DNA of 59,351 bases from Roseomonas sp. 18066 (lineage in GTDB: Bacteria > Pseudomonadota > Alphaproteobacteria > Acetobacterales > Acetobacteraceae): NCBI RefSeq assembly GCF_902706185.1, contig NZ_CACSJM010000013.1, forward strand, positions 1 through 59,351, read 5' to 3'. The translations under genes and the position numbers were made by a program. The notes below the pieces were generated by a model. It searched no databases. It saw only the letters and a list, made by a program, of their open reading frames with translations, and had not been told where the DNA came from. Below are positions 32,130 through 40,565 of this stretch, piece after piece (positions within the stretch are counted from its first letter, which is position 1; every line of letters starts with the position of its first letter).

Positions 32130-32924
32130 ATGAAGGTGTCAACGGCGAAGCCCGCCGCCGATATCCCGCCAGGCGTCGATGACCGCCTGTTCCTGCAGGG
32201 TGTGCAGCGCACCATGCAGGTGCTGGAGGCCTTCGCCCGCCAGCCCCGCCCGCTCAGCCTGGCCGAGCTCGCCGCCGCCGCGGGGGTGGACAAGAGCGCG
32301 ACGCAGCGCATCGCCCACACGCTGCAGGCGCTGGGCTACCTGGAACGCCAGCCCAGCGGGCTGGCGCCGGGCAAGAAGCTGCTGGACCGCGGCTTCGACT
32401 TCCTGCGCGCCGAGCCGCTGATCGAGCGCGCCGTGCCGGTGCTGCACGACCTGCGCAAGTCGATCCCCGAGCGCGTCGATCTCAGCCTGTTCGACGACAC
32501 CAGCGTCATCTATGTCGTGCGGCTGCAGAGCAAGCGGGAGACTTTTTCCGCCACGCTGGTCGGGCGGCGCATCCCGACCTTCTGCTCCTCCGGCGGCCGC
32601 GCCATCCTGGCCGCCCTGCCGGAGGAGGAGGCGGAAGCCGTGCTGGCGCGCTCCGACCGCACGGCCCTGACGCCGGCCACCATCACCGACCTGCCCGGCA
32701 TCCGCGCCAAGCTGGCCGAGACAAGGCGCGACGGGTTTTCGCTGTGCCTGGAGGAATCGCTGCGCGGCGAGATCACGCTGGGCGCCGCGGTGCGCGACGC
32801 CTCCGGCCGGCCGGTCGCCGCCATCCATGTCGCGGCCTCGCTGGCCGAGTGGAAGCCGGCCGCCTTCCGCCGCCTGGCGCCGCTGGTGCTGCATGCGGCG
32901 GAGGCGCTCAGCCGCCAGCGCTGA
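32130..32924 (+). CDS. IclR-family transcriptional regulator (264 aa)
   Basis: The N-terminal winged helix (about 25-85) reads MQVLEAFARQPRPLSLAELAAAAGVDKSATQRIAHTLQALGYL. The C-terminal IclR effector domain follows (SVIYVVRLQSK, PTFCSSGGRAILAALP, SLCLEESLRGEITLGAAVRD). AGGAAGCACGG precedes the ATG. It is divergent from the SDR/binding-protein/deacetylase series, which it probably controls through the palindrome at 32080-32094. The effector is likely a small acid from that pathway. Confidence 0.92.
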   Translation: MKVSTAKPAADIPPGVDDRLFLQGVQRTMQVLEAFARQPRPLSLAELAAAAGVDKSATQRIAHTLQALGYLERQPSGLAPGKKLLDRGFDFLRAEPLIERAVPVLHDLRKSIPERVDLSLFDDTSVIYVVRLQSKRETFSATLVGRRIPTFCSSGGRAILAALPEEEAEAVLARSDRTALTPATITDLPGIRAKLAETRRDGFSLCLEESLRGEITLGAAVRDASGRPVAAIHVAASLAEWKPAAFRRLAPLVLHAAEALSRQR

Positions 32925-32958
32925 CCGACGCTGACCGGCGCTGGCCGGGAGCGAGGCG

Positions 32959-33672
32959 TCAGAGGATGATGTCGGCCTCGGCCAGGCTGGCGACATCGAG
33001 CAGCGCGATCACCCGCGCCGAGCCGATGGCCGAGAAATGCAGCTCCAGCCCGTCATCGGTCTGCACCTGCTCGACCCCGCCGGTGATGGAGTATCCGCGC
33101 AGGTCGATCCGATCGATGCCGCTTTCGAAGTCGTGGATGGTGTCCACCCCGTCGGCGTCGTTGCCTTGCTGCGCATTGACCATCAGGTAGCGGTAGAGGA
33201 AGACATCCGCCCCCGCCCCGCCCCAGAGCTGGTCCGTCCCGCTGCCGCTGGAGATCACGTCGTCGCCGGCGCCGCCGCGGATGATGTCGTTGCCGGTCCC
33301 GCCATAGAGGGTGTCGTTGCCGGTGCCGCCGAGGAGGCGGTCATCGCCGCCGCCGCCATGGATGGTGTCGTTGCCGCCGCCGCCATCGATCAGGTCGTCG
33401 CCGTCACGGCGGATGTCGAAGCCGCCGCTGGCCGGGTTGCCGAAGGGCAGCGTTTGGCCGAAGCCGAAGACGACGTCGTCGCCCGCGCCGGCGAAGATGA
33501 CATCGCGGCCCCAGCCGCCATGGATCTGGTCGTTGCCGCGGCCGGCGACGATGATGTTGAAGCCGAAGGGGTCGTCGATGGTGGCATCGCCATCGGCCCA
33601 GATCGTGTCGCCGGTCCGGTGGCTGGCCAGCAGGAAGATGTCGTTCCCGCGCGAGCCGTTATACAGGGCCAT
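32959..33672 (-). CDS. RTX-type calcium-binding repeat protein (237 aa)
   Basis: The main body (about 45-175) is glycine/aspartate nonapeptide repeats of GGxGxDxUx type (GGGGNDTIHGGGGDDRLLGGTGNDTLYGG...), which fold into a calcium-binding beta-roll. A serralysin-like C-terminal cap follows (ADVFLYRYL, DTIHDFESGIDRIDLRGY). There is no protease or other enzyme domain, so the whole protein is repeats plus cap. GGGAGAGCGACCAGG before 33672 favours that ATG (MALYNGSRGND). Such proteins leave the cell by type I secretion through an uncleaved C-terminus; no ABC/HlyD genes are in the window. Confidence 0.88.
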   Translation of the reverse strand: MALYNGSRGNDIFLLASHRTGDTIWADGDATIDDPFGFNIIVAGRGNDQIHGGWGRDVIFAGAGDDVVFGFGQTLPFGNPASGGFDIRRDGDDLIDGGGGNDTIHGGGGDDRLLGGTGNDTLYGGTGNDIIRGGAGDDVISSGSGTDQLWGGAGADVFLYRYLMVNAQQGNDADGVDTIHDFESGIDRIDLRGYSITGGVEQVQTDDGLELHFSAIGSARVIALLDVASLAEADIIL

Positions 33673-33802
33673 CCTGGTCGCTCTCCCGATCGCGCCCATG
33701 CGGGTGCAGCCTCGTGCCGGCCGCAGGACGTGCCGACCATGGCCGGGATTTTTGGTCCGGCTAAGTAACGATACTGCGCTTTCATCCGTATTTCACGCGA
33801 TC

Positions 33803-33831
33803 TGCGCCGCAGTTCAACTTTCTGCGGCGCA
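33803..33831 (-). terminator. Inverted repeat between tctC and the RTX gene
   Basis: Perfect 10-bp arms TGCGCCGCAG (33803-33812) and CTGCGGCGCA (33822-33831) with a 9-nt loop lie 25 bp past the tctC stop. No T-run follows. The likely role is termination of the upstream operon; a regulatory role for the RTX gene is the alternative. Confidence 0.5.
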
Positions 33832-33856
33832 ATTCGCGGAACGACCTGGATGGGTC

Positions 33857-34894
33857 TCATTCGACCCGGATGCCGCCCTCCTGGATGACCGGGCCCCAGC
33901 GGTCGTATTCGCGCTTCAGGAAGTCGGCGAATTGCTGGCGGCCACCGCCGACGATGCTGCCGGCCTGGTTCTCCTCGACGCCGCGCCTGATCTCCGGCAG
34001 CGCCGCGATGCGGGCGAAGACGTCGTTGACGCGGTCGGCGAGCGCCGGATTCATGCCCGCCGGCGCCGCCACGCCATACCAGATGGCGACGTCGAAGCCC
34101 GGGATGGTGTCGCGCATCAGCGGCGCCTCGGGCGCCTGCGGGCAGGGGCCGCCGCCCACCGCCATGACGCGCAGCTGGCCGCCGCGCACCATGCCCAGCA
34201 CCGAGGACAGGCTGGGGAAGCAGAACTGCGTCTCGTTGCGCATCACCGCCAGCGCCGTCTCCGACCCGCTGCGATACGGCACATGGACCATGCGGATCCG
34301 CGCCTGCCGCTCCAGCAGCGCCATGAACAGGTGGCTGCCATTGCCGACGCCGGCCGAGGCGTAGATCAGCGTCTCCGGTGTCGCCTGGGCCGCCTTGATC
34401 AGCTCGGCCAGCGTCTGCTGCGGCACCTGCGGGTTGGTCACCAGCGCGGCATGCAGGTTCACGCCATGCATGATCGGCGTGAAGGCGGTCATCGGGTCAT
34501 AGCTGAGCTGGCGGTTCAGCAGCCTGCCGATCGAGTTGGCGCCGATATCGGCCATCATCAGCGTGTAGCCGTCGGGCTGCTGGCCGGCGGTATAGGCGCC
34601 GGCGACCATGCCGCCGGCGCCGGCGCGGTTCTCGATGACCAGCGGCTGGCCATTGGCGAATTCGGGGAAGCGCTGGCCGAAGCTGCGCGCCAGGGTGTCG
34701 ACCGCGCCGCCGGCGCCGAAGGGCACCACCATGCGCACCGGCCGCTCCGGCCAGGCGGCGGCGGCGGTATTGGCCAGCGCCGGCTGGGATAGCGCAGGCG
34801 GGGTCAGCGCGGTCGCGGCGGGCGCCAGCAGCAGCCCGGCCGCCGCCCGTCCCAGCCCGCGCCGGGTGGGATTCTTCTCAATTGAATCGTTCAT
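33857..34894 (-). CDS. TctC/Bug-family periplasmic substrate-binding protein (345 aa)
   Basis: A long export signal with TRRGLGRAAAGLLLAPAATAL (Tat-like RR) is followed by WPERPVRMVVPFGAGGAVDTLARS, then NRAGAGGMVAGAYTAGQQPDGYTL and the VHVPYRSGSETALAVMRNETQFCF pocket block. It is the last gene of the LeuC/LeuD/isocitrate-lyase operon. That suggests it captures the di- or tricarboxylate these enzymes degrade (inference). TctA/TctB genes are absent. Confidence 0.9.
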   Translation of the reverse strand: MNDSIEKNPTRRGLGRAAAGLLLAPAATALTPPALSQPALANTAAAAWPERPVRMVVPFGAGGAVDTLARSFGQRFPEFANGQPLVIENRAGAGGMVAGAYTAGQQPDGYTLMMADIGANSIGRLLNRQLSYDPMTAFTPIMHGVNLHAALVTNPQVPQQTLAELIKAAQATPETLIYASAGVGNGSHLFMALLERQARIRMVHVPYRSGSETALAVMRNETQFCFPSLSSVLGMVRGGQLRVMAVGGGPCPQAPEAPLMRDTIPGFDVAIWYGVAAPAGMNPALADRVNDVFARIAALPEIRRGVEENQAGSIVGGGRQQFADFLKREYDRWGPVIQEGGIRVE

Positions 34895-34931
34895 GGGACG
34901 TCCCTGGATCTTTTTTTGGCAGGCGCAGCGC

Positions 34932-34954
34932 GCCGGCCGCCGGGGGCGGCCGGC
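34932..34954 (-). repeat. Strong hairpin between the lyase gene and tctC
   Basis: Stem GCCGGCCGCC / GGCGGCCGGC (10 bp, 3-nt loop) in the 74-bp gap. There is no T-run in the direction of transcription, so it may only attenuate read-through into tctC or protect the upstream mRNA. Confidence 0.45.
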
Positions 34955-34968
34955 AACAGAGGCGAAGC

Positions 34969-35853
34969 TTACTCGGCGGCCTCGGCGGGGCGGGCCCAGC
35001 GGCGGTCGAAATCCCAGACCTCGGGGAAGCCCAGCAGCTCGTTCATCTTGGCGAAGTCGTAGATGACGTCGTCGCCGAGGCCGTGGGTGACGCCCTTCGC
35101 CTTCAGATGCGCGTAGGAGCGCTCCAGCGCCGCGGCGACGGTGAGGAAGCCGAGCGCCGGATAGATGGCGATGTCATAGCCGAAGCTCGCCAGCTTCTCG
35201 GCCGAGAGGATCGGCGTGCGGCCGCCGCCATCGACATTGTTGGCCAGCAGCGGCGCGTCGATCTCCTGGCCGATGCGCTTCATCTCGTCCTCGGTCTCCG
35301 GGCTCTCGATGAAGACGATGTCGGCGCCCGCCTGGCGGTACAGCTTGCCACGCCGGATGGCTTCATCCAGCCCGAGGGTCGTGCGGGCATCGGTGCGGGC
35401 AATGATCAGAAAGTCGTCGCTCTTGCGGGCCTCGGCGGCGACCTCGATCTTCAGCGCCATCTCCTCGGCCGGGATGACGCGGCGGCCCGGGGTATGGCCG
35501 CATTTCTTCGGCACCTCCTGGTCCTCGATCTGGATGGCGGCGATGCCGGCGGCCTCGTAGCCCATCACCGTGTGGCGCACGTTCAGCAGCCCGCCGTAAC
35601 CCGTGTCGGCGTCGGCGATCACCGGCGTCGCCGAGCCCTGGGCGAAGCGCCCCATGCGGCCGACCATGTCGGTGAAGGTGGCGATGCCGGCATCGGGAAT
35701 GCCCAGATGCGAGGCGACAGTGCCATAGCCGGTCGCGTAGAGGGCGGAGAAGCCCATGCGGTCGGCAATGCGGGCGGAGATCATGTCGAAGATGCCGGGG
35801 GCGACGATGAACTGCTTCGCAGCCAGCGCTTCCTTGAGACGTTTGTCAGCCAT
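34969..35853 (-). CDS. Isocitrate lyase / PEP mutase superfamily lyase (294 aa)
   Basis: TIM-barrel carbon-carbon lyase. The catalytic loop KKCGH (116-120) is intact, including the cysteine, so it is a lyase rather than a phosphonopyruvate mutase. Metal and substrate residues appear in VIADADTGYGG and AIQIEDQE. Its size matches 2-methylisocitrate lyase and 2,3-dimethylmalate lyase. It sits 30 bp after the LeuD-like gene. A LeuCD-like hydratase plus this lyase corresponds either to dimethylmaleate hydratase with dimethylmalate lyase (nicotinate catabolism) or to the end of a methylcitrate-type cycle. No citrate synthase is adjacent. Confidence 0.85.
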   Translation of the reverse strand: MADKRLKEALAAKQFIVAPGIFDMISARIADRMGFSALYATGYGTVASHLGIPDAGIATFTDMVGRMGRFAQGSATPVIADADTGYGGLLNVRHTVMGYEAAGIAAIQIEDQEVPKKCGHTPGRRVIPAEEMALKIEVAAEARKSDDFLIIARTDARTTLGLDEAIRRGKLYRQAGADIVFIESPETEDEMKRIGQEIDAPLLANNVDGGGRTPILSAEKLASFGYDIAIYPALGFLTVAAALERSYAHLKAKGVTHGLGDDVIYDFAKMNELLGFPEVWDFDRRWARPAEAAE

Positions 35854-35883
35854 TGTTTCGTTCCAGTCCGGGTCGTGAAGAAA

Positions 35884-36384
35884 TCAGGCGGCGGCGGCCA
35901 GCGCCTGGCGCACCCGCGGCACCAGCCCGCCGGCCGCCAGGATGGCGCGCACCTCCTCGCCGAGCGGTGCCGCCTGCCAGAAGCGGTCGCCTTGCGTGAT
36001 CGCCATGGCGTCCAGGTCGATGGCGGCGTCCTCGCCTTCGCGCAGCGCGCCGGCGGCCTCGGCGCAGAGCAGCACCGGCAGGCCGAGGTTCACCGCATTC
36101 CGAAAGAAGATCCGGGCGGCGCTGACGGCGACGATGGCGGCGACACCGGCCGCCTTCAGCGCGATCACCGCATGCTCGCGCGACGAGCCGCAGCCGAAGT
36201 TGCGCCCCACCGCCAGGATGTCGCCGGGGCGGACGCGGTGGATGAAATCCGGGTCCAGCCCTTCCATGCAATGCTTGCCCAATTCCTCGGGCTTGCGCAG
36301 CGCCAGGTAGCGGCCGGGCAGGATGACGTCGGTGTTCACCTCGTCGCCGAAGCGGTGGATGCGGCCACTGAACAACGCGCTCAT
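35884..36384 (-). CDS. Aconitase-family hydro-lyase small subunit, LeuD/DmdB-like (166 aa)
   Basis: Small 'swivel' subunit: GRIHRFGDEVNTDVILPGRYL at the start, then GRNFGCGSSREHAVIALKAAGVAAIVA (the substrate-binding GCGSSREHA loop) and IFFRNAVNLGLPVL. The length of about 165 aa is that of the archaeal-type/LeuD2 group. The ATG at 36384 overlaps the large-subunit stop by 4 bp. A long open frame continues upstream but is antisense to or out of frame with the large subunit and the LacI gene. Confidence 0.9.
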   Translation of the reverse strand: MSALFSGRIHRFGDEVNTDVILPGRYLALRKPEELGKHCMEGLDPDFIHRVRPGDILAVGRNFGCGSSREHAVIALKAAGVAAIVAVSAARIFFRNAVNLGLPVLLCAEAAGALREGEDAAIDLDAMAITQGDRFWQAAPLGEEVRAILAAGGLVPRVRQALAAAA

Positions 36385-37664
36385 GCCACGGCCTCCATCG
36401 CCATCACCTCGTCCGGGGGGCAGATCTCGCCGGCCACCGCGGCGGCCGCGGCAACCCAGGCATTGGCCAGGAAGACCTGGCTGTCGGGGTGGCCCATGCG
36501 GCCGCGATAGTTGCGGTTGGTGGTGGCGATGGCGGTCTCGCCCGCCGCCAGGATGCCCATATGGCCGCCGAAGCAGGCGCCGCAGGTCGGCGTCGAGATG
36601 GCGGCGCCGGCCCCCGAGATGATCTCCAGCAGCCCTTCCGCCATGGCCTGGCGCCAGATCTTCTGCGTCGCCGGCACCACCACCATGCGCACCCCCGGCG
36701 CCACCTGGCGGCCGCGCAGGATGGCGGCCACCTGGCGCAGGTCGGTCATGGTGCCGTTTGAGCAATTGCCGACATAGACCTGGTCGACCCGCTGCCCGCG
36801 CAGCGCGCTGACCGCGACGCCCGAGGCCGGCGATGGCGGCCGCGCCACCATCGGCTGCAGCGACCCCAGCTCGAGCTGGATCACCTCGCGATAGGTGGCA
36901 TCGGCATCGGCGCGGACCGCCTCGGCCGGCGCCATGCCGCGCTTGCCCATGTCGGCGGCCGATTGCGCGTCGCCCTCGAAGACGCACATATCGGCGCCGG
37001 CCTCGACCGCCATGTTGGCGACCGCCATGCGCTCGTCCATGCCGAGTGCTGCGACCCCCGGGCCGCCGAATTCCAGCGCGGCGTCGGCGGCGCCGTCGGA
37101 GCCGATGCGGCGGATCAGCTCCAGGATCACGTCCTTGCCGGTGACATAGGCGCCGGCCGCGCCGGACAGCTCGACGCGGATGCTGTCGGGCACCCGCATC
37201 CACAGCTTTCCAAGCGCCAGCGCCCCGGCCAGGTCCGTCGAGCCGAAGCCGATGCCCAGCGCGTTGAAGGCGCCGGCGGTGCAGGTATGGCTGTCGGCGC
37301 CGAAGACGATGCTGCCATGGCCAACCATGCCGAGCTCGGCCAGCAGCGTGTGCTCGATGCCGCCGCGGCCGGGCTCGTAGAAATGCGCGATGCCGTGGCG
37401 GCGGGCGAAGTCGCGGGTCATGGCGATGGCGCCGGCCGCGGTCACGTCCGGGGCGGGCGCGAAATGATCGGCCACCAGCACGATGCGCGCCGGGTCGAAG
37501 GGGCGCTCGGCCCCCATGGCGTCGAACTGCTCGAAGGCCAGCGGGCCGGAGACATCGTTCAGCAGCACGACGTCGGGCCGCACGGTGATGATGCTGCCCG
37601 GCGGCGCCCGGCCCTCGACCGCATGGGCGGCCAGGATCTTCTCGGTGATGCTGCGGCCGCTCAT
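36381..37664 (-). CDS. Aconitase-family hydro-lyase large subunit, LeuC/DmdA-like (427 aa)
   Basis: Fe-S dehydratase large subunit of the LeuC2/homoaconitase type. The visible motifs are FGADSHTCTAGAFNALGIGFGSTDLA, VYVGNCSNGTMTDL and STPTCGACFGGHMG, whose cysteines (HTC, TCGAC) bind the [4Fe-4S] cluster. Bacterial leucine-pathway LeuC is about 470 aa; 427 aa fits the shorter group that includes dimethylmaleate hydratase. The ATG at 37664 (MSGRSITEKIL) begins at the conserved start; the upstream extension to 37790 runs through the operator region. It is the first gene of the operon. Confidence 0.9.
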   Translation of the reverse strand: MSGRSITEKILAAHAVEGRAPPGSIITVRPDVVLLNDVSGPLAFEQFDAMGAERPFDPARIVLVADHFAPAPDVTAAGAIAMTRDFARRHGIAHFYEPGRGGIEHTLLAELGMVGHGSIVFGADSHTCTAGAFNALGIGFGSTDLAGALALGKLWMRVPDSIRVELSGAAGAYVTGKDVILELIRRIGSDGAADAALEFGGPGVAALGMDERMAVANMAVEAGADMCVFEGDAQSAADMGKRGMAPAEAVRADADATYREVIQLELGSLQPMVARPPSPASGVAVSALRGQRVDQVYVGNCSNGTMTDLRQVAAILRGRQVAPGVRMVVVPATQKIWRQAMAEGLLEIISGAGAAISTPTCGACFGGHMGILAAGETAIATTNRNYRGRMGHPDSQVFLANAWVAAAAAVAGEICPPDEVMAMEAVA

Positions 37665-37785
37665 GGCCACGCGACGCCTGTCGGCATGCTGCTTCCTTCC
37701 CGTCGCCGCAGCGCTTCCCCCGGGGGAGACCGGGATGCGCTGCCTGTCCTGCCTTGGCGCGACCGGTCTCGGGGCCGGCGCGTTG

Positions 37786-37799
37786 TGCAATCGTTAGCA
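37786..37799. promoter_or_regulatory. LacI-family (cre-like) operator 1
   Basis: TGCAATCGTTAGCA matches TGNAANCGNTNNCA at every fixed position. It lies in the 223-bp divergent gap between the LeuC-like gene and the LacI-family regulator, 122 bp before the LeuC-like ATG and 88 bp before the regulator's ATG. It is therefore a probable binding site of that regulator. Confidence 0.6.
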
Positions 37800-37844
37800 T
37801 AGATTTTCCGGCGTCAAAGCCGATTCGAACCGATGCTGCAGTGC

Positions 37845-37858
37845 GGGATCGTTTGCAC
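37845..37858. promoter_or_regulatory. LacI-family (cre-like) operator 2, weaker
   Basis: CGGGATCGTTTGCA matches TGNAANCGNTNNCA at 8 of 10 fixed positions. Its centre lies 59 bp from operator 1, and it stands 29 bp before the LacI-family ATG. Two sites at this spacing could support looping or separate control of both promoters. Confidence 0.4.
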
Positions 37859-37887
37859 GGCGATTCCGCCCATGCTAGCCGGAGGGC

Positions 37888-39018
37888 ATGGATGAAGCCG
37901 CCGCCGCCCCGCGCCGCCCTGCCCGCCCCGCCGCGGCCAGGCCGTCCTCGGGGCGCGCCACCGGCCGTGCCACCCTGGGCAGCCTGGCGCAGAGCGCCGG
38001 CGTCGCGGCCTCCACCGTCTCCCGCGCGCTGCGCGGCGATGCGCGGATCTCGACCGAGGTGCGGGCGCGCATCACCGCCCTGGCCACCGAGGCCGGCTAC
38101 ACCCCCAATATCCTGGCCCGCACCCTGGTGCTGGGCCGCTCCGGCCTGATCGGGCTGGTGCTGGGGCCGGTGGAGAACCCCTTCTATGCCGAGCTGCTGC
38201 AGCAGGCGGTGCGGCTGGCCGCCGATCGCGGCTGCCGGCTGCTGCTGCTGCATGCCGGCCCCGGCCCGATCGAGGACGCCACCACCGAGGCGCTGCTGCA
38301 GTATCGCGTCGATGGCTGCCTGGTCAGCTCGGCCGAGCTGTCCTCCCGCGCCGCGGCCATCTGCGCGGCGAACAACGTGCCGCTGGTGATGATCAACCGG
38401 GTGGCGCGCGAGCATGGCTCGGCCGTCTCCTGCGACAACCGCGCCGGGGCCGAGCTGCTGGCAACCTTGCTGCTCGAGGCCGGGCACCGGCGGCTGGCGG
38501 TGGTCACCGGCAATGCCGCGACCTCCACCGGCCGCGAGCGCACCGAAGGCTTCTGTCAGTTTGTCGCCGCCGCTGGCGGCGACATGCCGTTGCTGGTGAC
38601 CGGCGGCGCCAGCCATGCCGCGGGCTTCGCCGCCGGCCAGCGCATCGCGGCGATGCCGGCGGCCGAGCGCCCCGACGCCGTCTTCGCGGTCGCCGATATC
38701 CTGGCCATGGGCGTCATCGACGCGCTGCGCGAGGCCGGGCTCGCCGTCCCCGGCGATGTCTCGGTGGTCGGCATGGACGGGATTTCACTCGCCGACCGCC
38801 CGCCCTATCGGCTGACCACGGTGGTGCAGCCGCTGCAGGCCATGGTGGCGCGCGGCCTCGACCTGCTGCTGGCCGGCATCGAGCAGGGCGCCGTCGCCGC
38901 GCCGCAGGAACGCGTGCTGCTGCGCGGCACGCTGCGGCTCGGCGCCTCCGCCCGGCTTCCCGAGTCAGGGCTTCCGCTCACCGGAAGTCCCGCCGCGGCG
39001 CTGCCCGCGGCAGAGTGA
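37888..39018 (+). CDS. LacI-family transcriptional regulator (376 aa)
   Basis: After a 28-residue Ala/Pro/Arg tail comes the LacI helix-turn-helix (TLGSLAQSAGVAASTVSRALRGDARISTEVRARITALATEAGYTPN). A periplasmic-binding-protein-like effector domain follows (GLIGLVLGPVENPFYAELLQ, PLVMINRVAREHG, AVFAVADILAMGVIDALREAGLAVPGDVSVVGMDG). GGAGGG directly precedes the ATG. It is divergent from the LeuC/LeuD/lyase/TctC operon and probably represses it; the effector would be the operon's acid substrate. Confidence 0.92.
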   Translation: MDEAAAAPRRPARPAAARPSSGRATGRATLGSLAQSAGVAASTVSRALRGDARISTEVRARITALATEAGYTPNILARTLVLGRSGLIGLVLGPVENPFYAELLQQAVRLAADRGCRLLLLHAGPGPIEDATTEALLQYRVDGCLVSSAELSSRAAAICAANNVPLVMINRVAREHGSAVSCDNRAGAELLATLLLEAGHRRLAVVTGNAATSTGRERTEGFCQFVAAAGGDMPLLVTGGASHAAGFAAGQRIAAMPAAERPDAVFAVADILAMGVIDALREAGLAVPGDVSVVGMDGISLADRPPYRLTTVVQPLQAMVARGLDLLLAGIEQGAVAAPQERVLLRGTLRLGASARLPESGLPLTGSPAAALPAAE

Positions 39019-39160
39019 TCTGCCGCCCACCGCGGCGCAAACGGCAGGATCTGCGCCCCGCCGCGCCTAGCATCGGGGGGCCCCTTGCCAGCCGCGCATC
39101 GCTGCAGGAGGCTGCCGCCCTTTCTCGACGTCAGCAGCCCAGATCAGGAATCGCCGCGCC

Positions 39161-40504
39161 ATGTCTCCTCCCGTCGATCGCGTCCAGGATGATGCGGCGC
39201 TGCCGGCCGAAGCCGATGTCGTGGTGATCGGCGCCGGCATCGCCGGCATCACCGCCGCCTATTACCTGGCCCAGGCCGGCAAGCGCGTCGCCGTGCTGGA
39301 GAAGGGCGTCGTCGCCGGCGAGCAGTCCAGCCGCAACTGGGGCTGGTGCCGCGTGCAGAACCGCGACGAGCGCGAGATCCCGCTGGCCCAGCGCAGCATG
39401 GAGCAGTGGGAGAAGCTGGTGGCCGAGACCGGCGCCGATCTTGGCTTCCGCCGCACCGGCCTGGTCTATGTCACCGACAGCCCGTCCGAGCTCGCCACCT
39501 GGCAGAAATGGGTCGATATGGCCCGCACCTACCAGCAGCACAGCCGCATGCTGACCGGCGACGAGGCCCGCGCGCTGACCCCGGGCAACACCCAGTCGCA
39601 TCGCTGGATCGGCGGCGTGCAATCGGCCAGCGACGGCATGGCCGAGCCCGCCAAGGCCGTGCCCGCCATCGCCGAGGCCGCCCGGAAGCTCGGCGCCACC
39701 ATCCACCAGCGCTGCGCCGTGCGCGGCATGGACACAACGGGCGGGCGCGTCAGCGGCGTCTTCACCGAGCGCGGCCTGATACGCGCGCCGGTGGTGCTGC
39801 TGGCCGCCGGCGCCTGGTCGTCGATGTTCCTGCGCCGCCACGACATCGACCTGCCGCAATCCAGCGTGCGCTCGACCATCTTCGCGACCGAGGTGGCGCC
39901 GGAAGTGACGCCGGGCGGCCTGGCGACGCCGGGGGTGACGGTCGGCCGCCGCCGCGACGGCAGCTACATCATCGCCGCCGCCAATCGCGGCCAGATCGAG
40001 CTGACGCCGCAGGGCATCCGCTATGCCCGCAAGTTCTGGCCGACGCTGATGGAGCGCCGCAAGAGCGTGACCTGGGGCTTCGGCGGGTCGTTCTTCCGCG
40101 GCCCCGGCGCGCATTACGGCAAGTGGTCCTTCGACAAGCCGACGGTCTTCGAGCAGGAAGACATGCGCACCCTGGACCCGACGCCGAACACCTCCATCAT
40201 CCCCGCCGCGCTGGCGAAGATCGCCCATTCCTGGCCCGACTTCGCCGGCGTGAAGATCCGGCAGAGCTGGGGCGGCTGGATCGACAGCACGCCGGATGCG
40301 GTGCCGGTGATCGACCAGGTCGCCGCCCTGCCCGGCCTGTACCTGTCGACCGGCTATAGCGGGCATGGCTTCGGCATCGGCCCGGGCGCCGGCCGGCTGG
40401 CGGCCGACCTGATCCTGGGCAAGCCGCCGATCGTCGACCCGACGGCCTTCCGCTACGCCCGCCTGGTCGATGGCTCGCCCATCCGCCGCCCCGGCATGTT
40501 TTGA
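39161..40504 (+). CDS. FAD-dependent amino-acid-oxidase-like (DAO family) oxidoreductase (447 aa)
   Basis: The N-terminal dinucleotide fold is clear: VVVIGAGIAGITAAYYLAQAGKRVAVLEKG at about 20-50. The SSRNWGWCRVQNRDERE segment is typical of the PuuB/glycine-oxidase-like flavoproteins. The C-terminal FAD loop is GLYLSTGYSGHGFGIGPGAGRLAADLI. Family members oxidise secondary or primary amines of amino acids and polyamines. The downstream serine hydrolase follows by 61 bp and may be cotranscribed. A cytoplasmic location is likely, with no signal peptide. Substrate not readable. Confidence 0.88.
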   Translation: MSPPVDRVQDDAALPAEADVVVIGAGIAGITAAYYLAQAGKRVAVLEKGVVAGEQSSRNWGWCRVQNRDEREIPLAQRSMEQWEKLVAETGADLGFRRTGLVYVTDSPSELATWQKWVDMARTYQQHSRMLTGDEARALTPGNTQSHRWIGGVQSASDGMAEPAKAVPAIAEAARKLGATIHQRCAVRGMDTTGGRVSGVFTERGLIRAPVVLLAAGAWSSMFLRRHDIDLPQSSVRSTIFATEVAPEVTPGGLATPGVTVGRRRDGSYIIAAANRGQIELTPQGIRYARKFWPTLMERRKSVTWGFGGSFFRGPGAHYGKWSFDKPTVFEQEDMRTLDPTPNTSIIPAALAKIAHSWPDFAGVKIRQSWGGWIDSTPDAVPVIDQVAALPGLYLSTGYSGHGFGIGPGAGRLAADLILGKPPIVDPTAFRYARLVDGSPIRRPGMF

Positions 40505-40517
40505 TTCTTTTCCGGTT

Positions 40518-40541
40518 CTGCCGCGCTCGATGGCGCGGCAG
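40518..40541 (+). repeat. Hairpin between the oxidoreductase and hydrolase genes
   Basis: CTGCCGCGC (40518-40526) pairs with GCGCGGCAG (40533-40541), loop 6 nt. No T-run follows. It could lower read-through into the hydrolase, whose own ribosome-binding site (AGGAAG) lies just after it. Confidence 0.4.
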
Positions 40542-40565
40542 GGCGCCCTGCTGATAGGAAGAAAA

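Noticed and set aside
33000..33660. Glycine/aspartate repeat DNA as a mobile or satellite repeat
   Set aside because: It is explained by RTX nonapeptide codons within one intact gene.
35884..38616. A very long open frame (about 910 codons) on the minus strand
   Set aside because: Only its last 166 codons (the LeuD-like gene) resemble a protein family. The rest runs out of frame through the LeuC-like gene and antisense to the LacI gene with Arg/Gly/Ala-rich nonsense, which is normal in 70% GC DNA.
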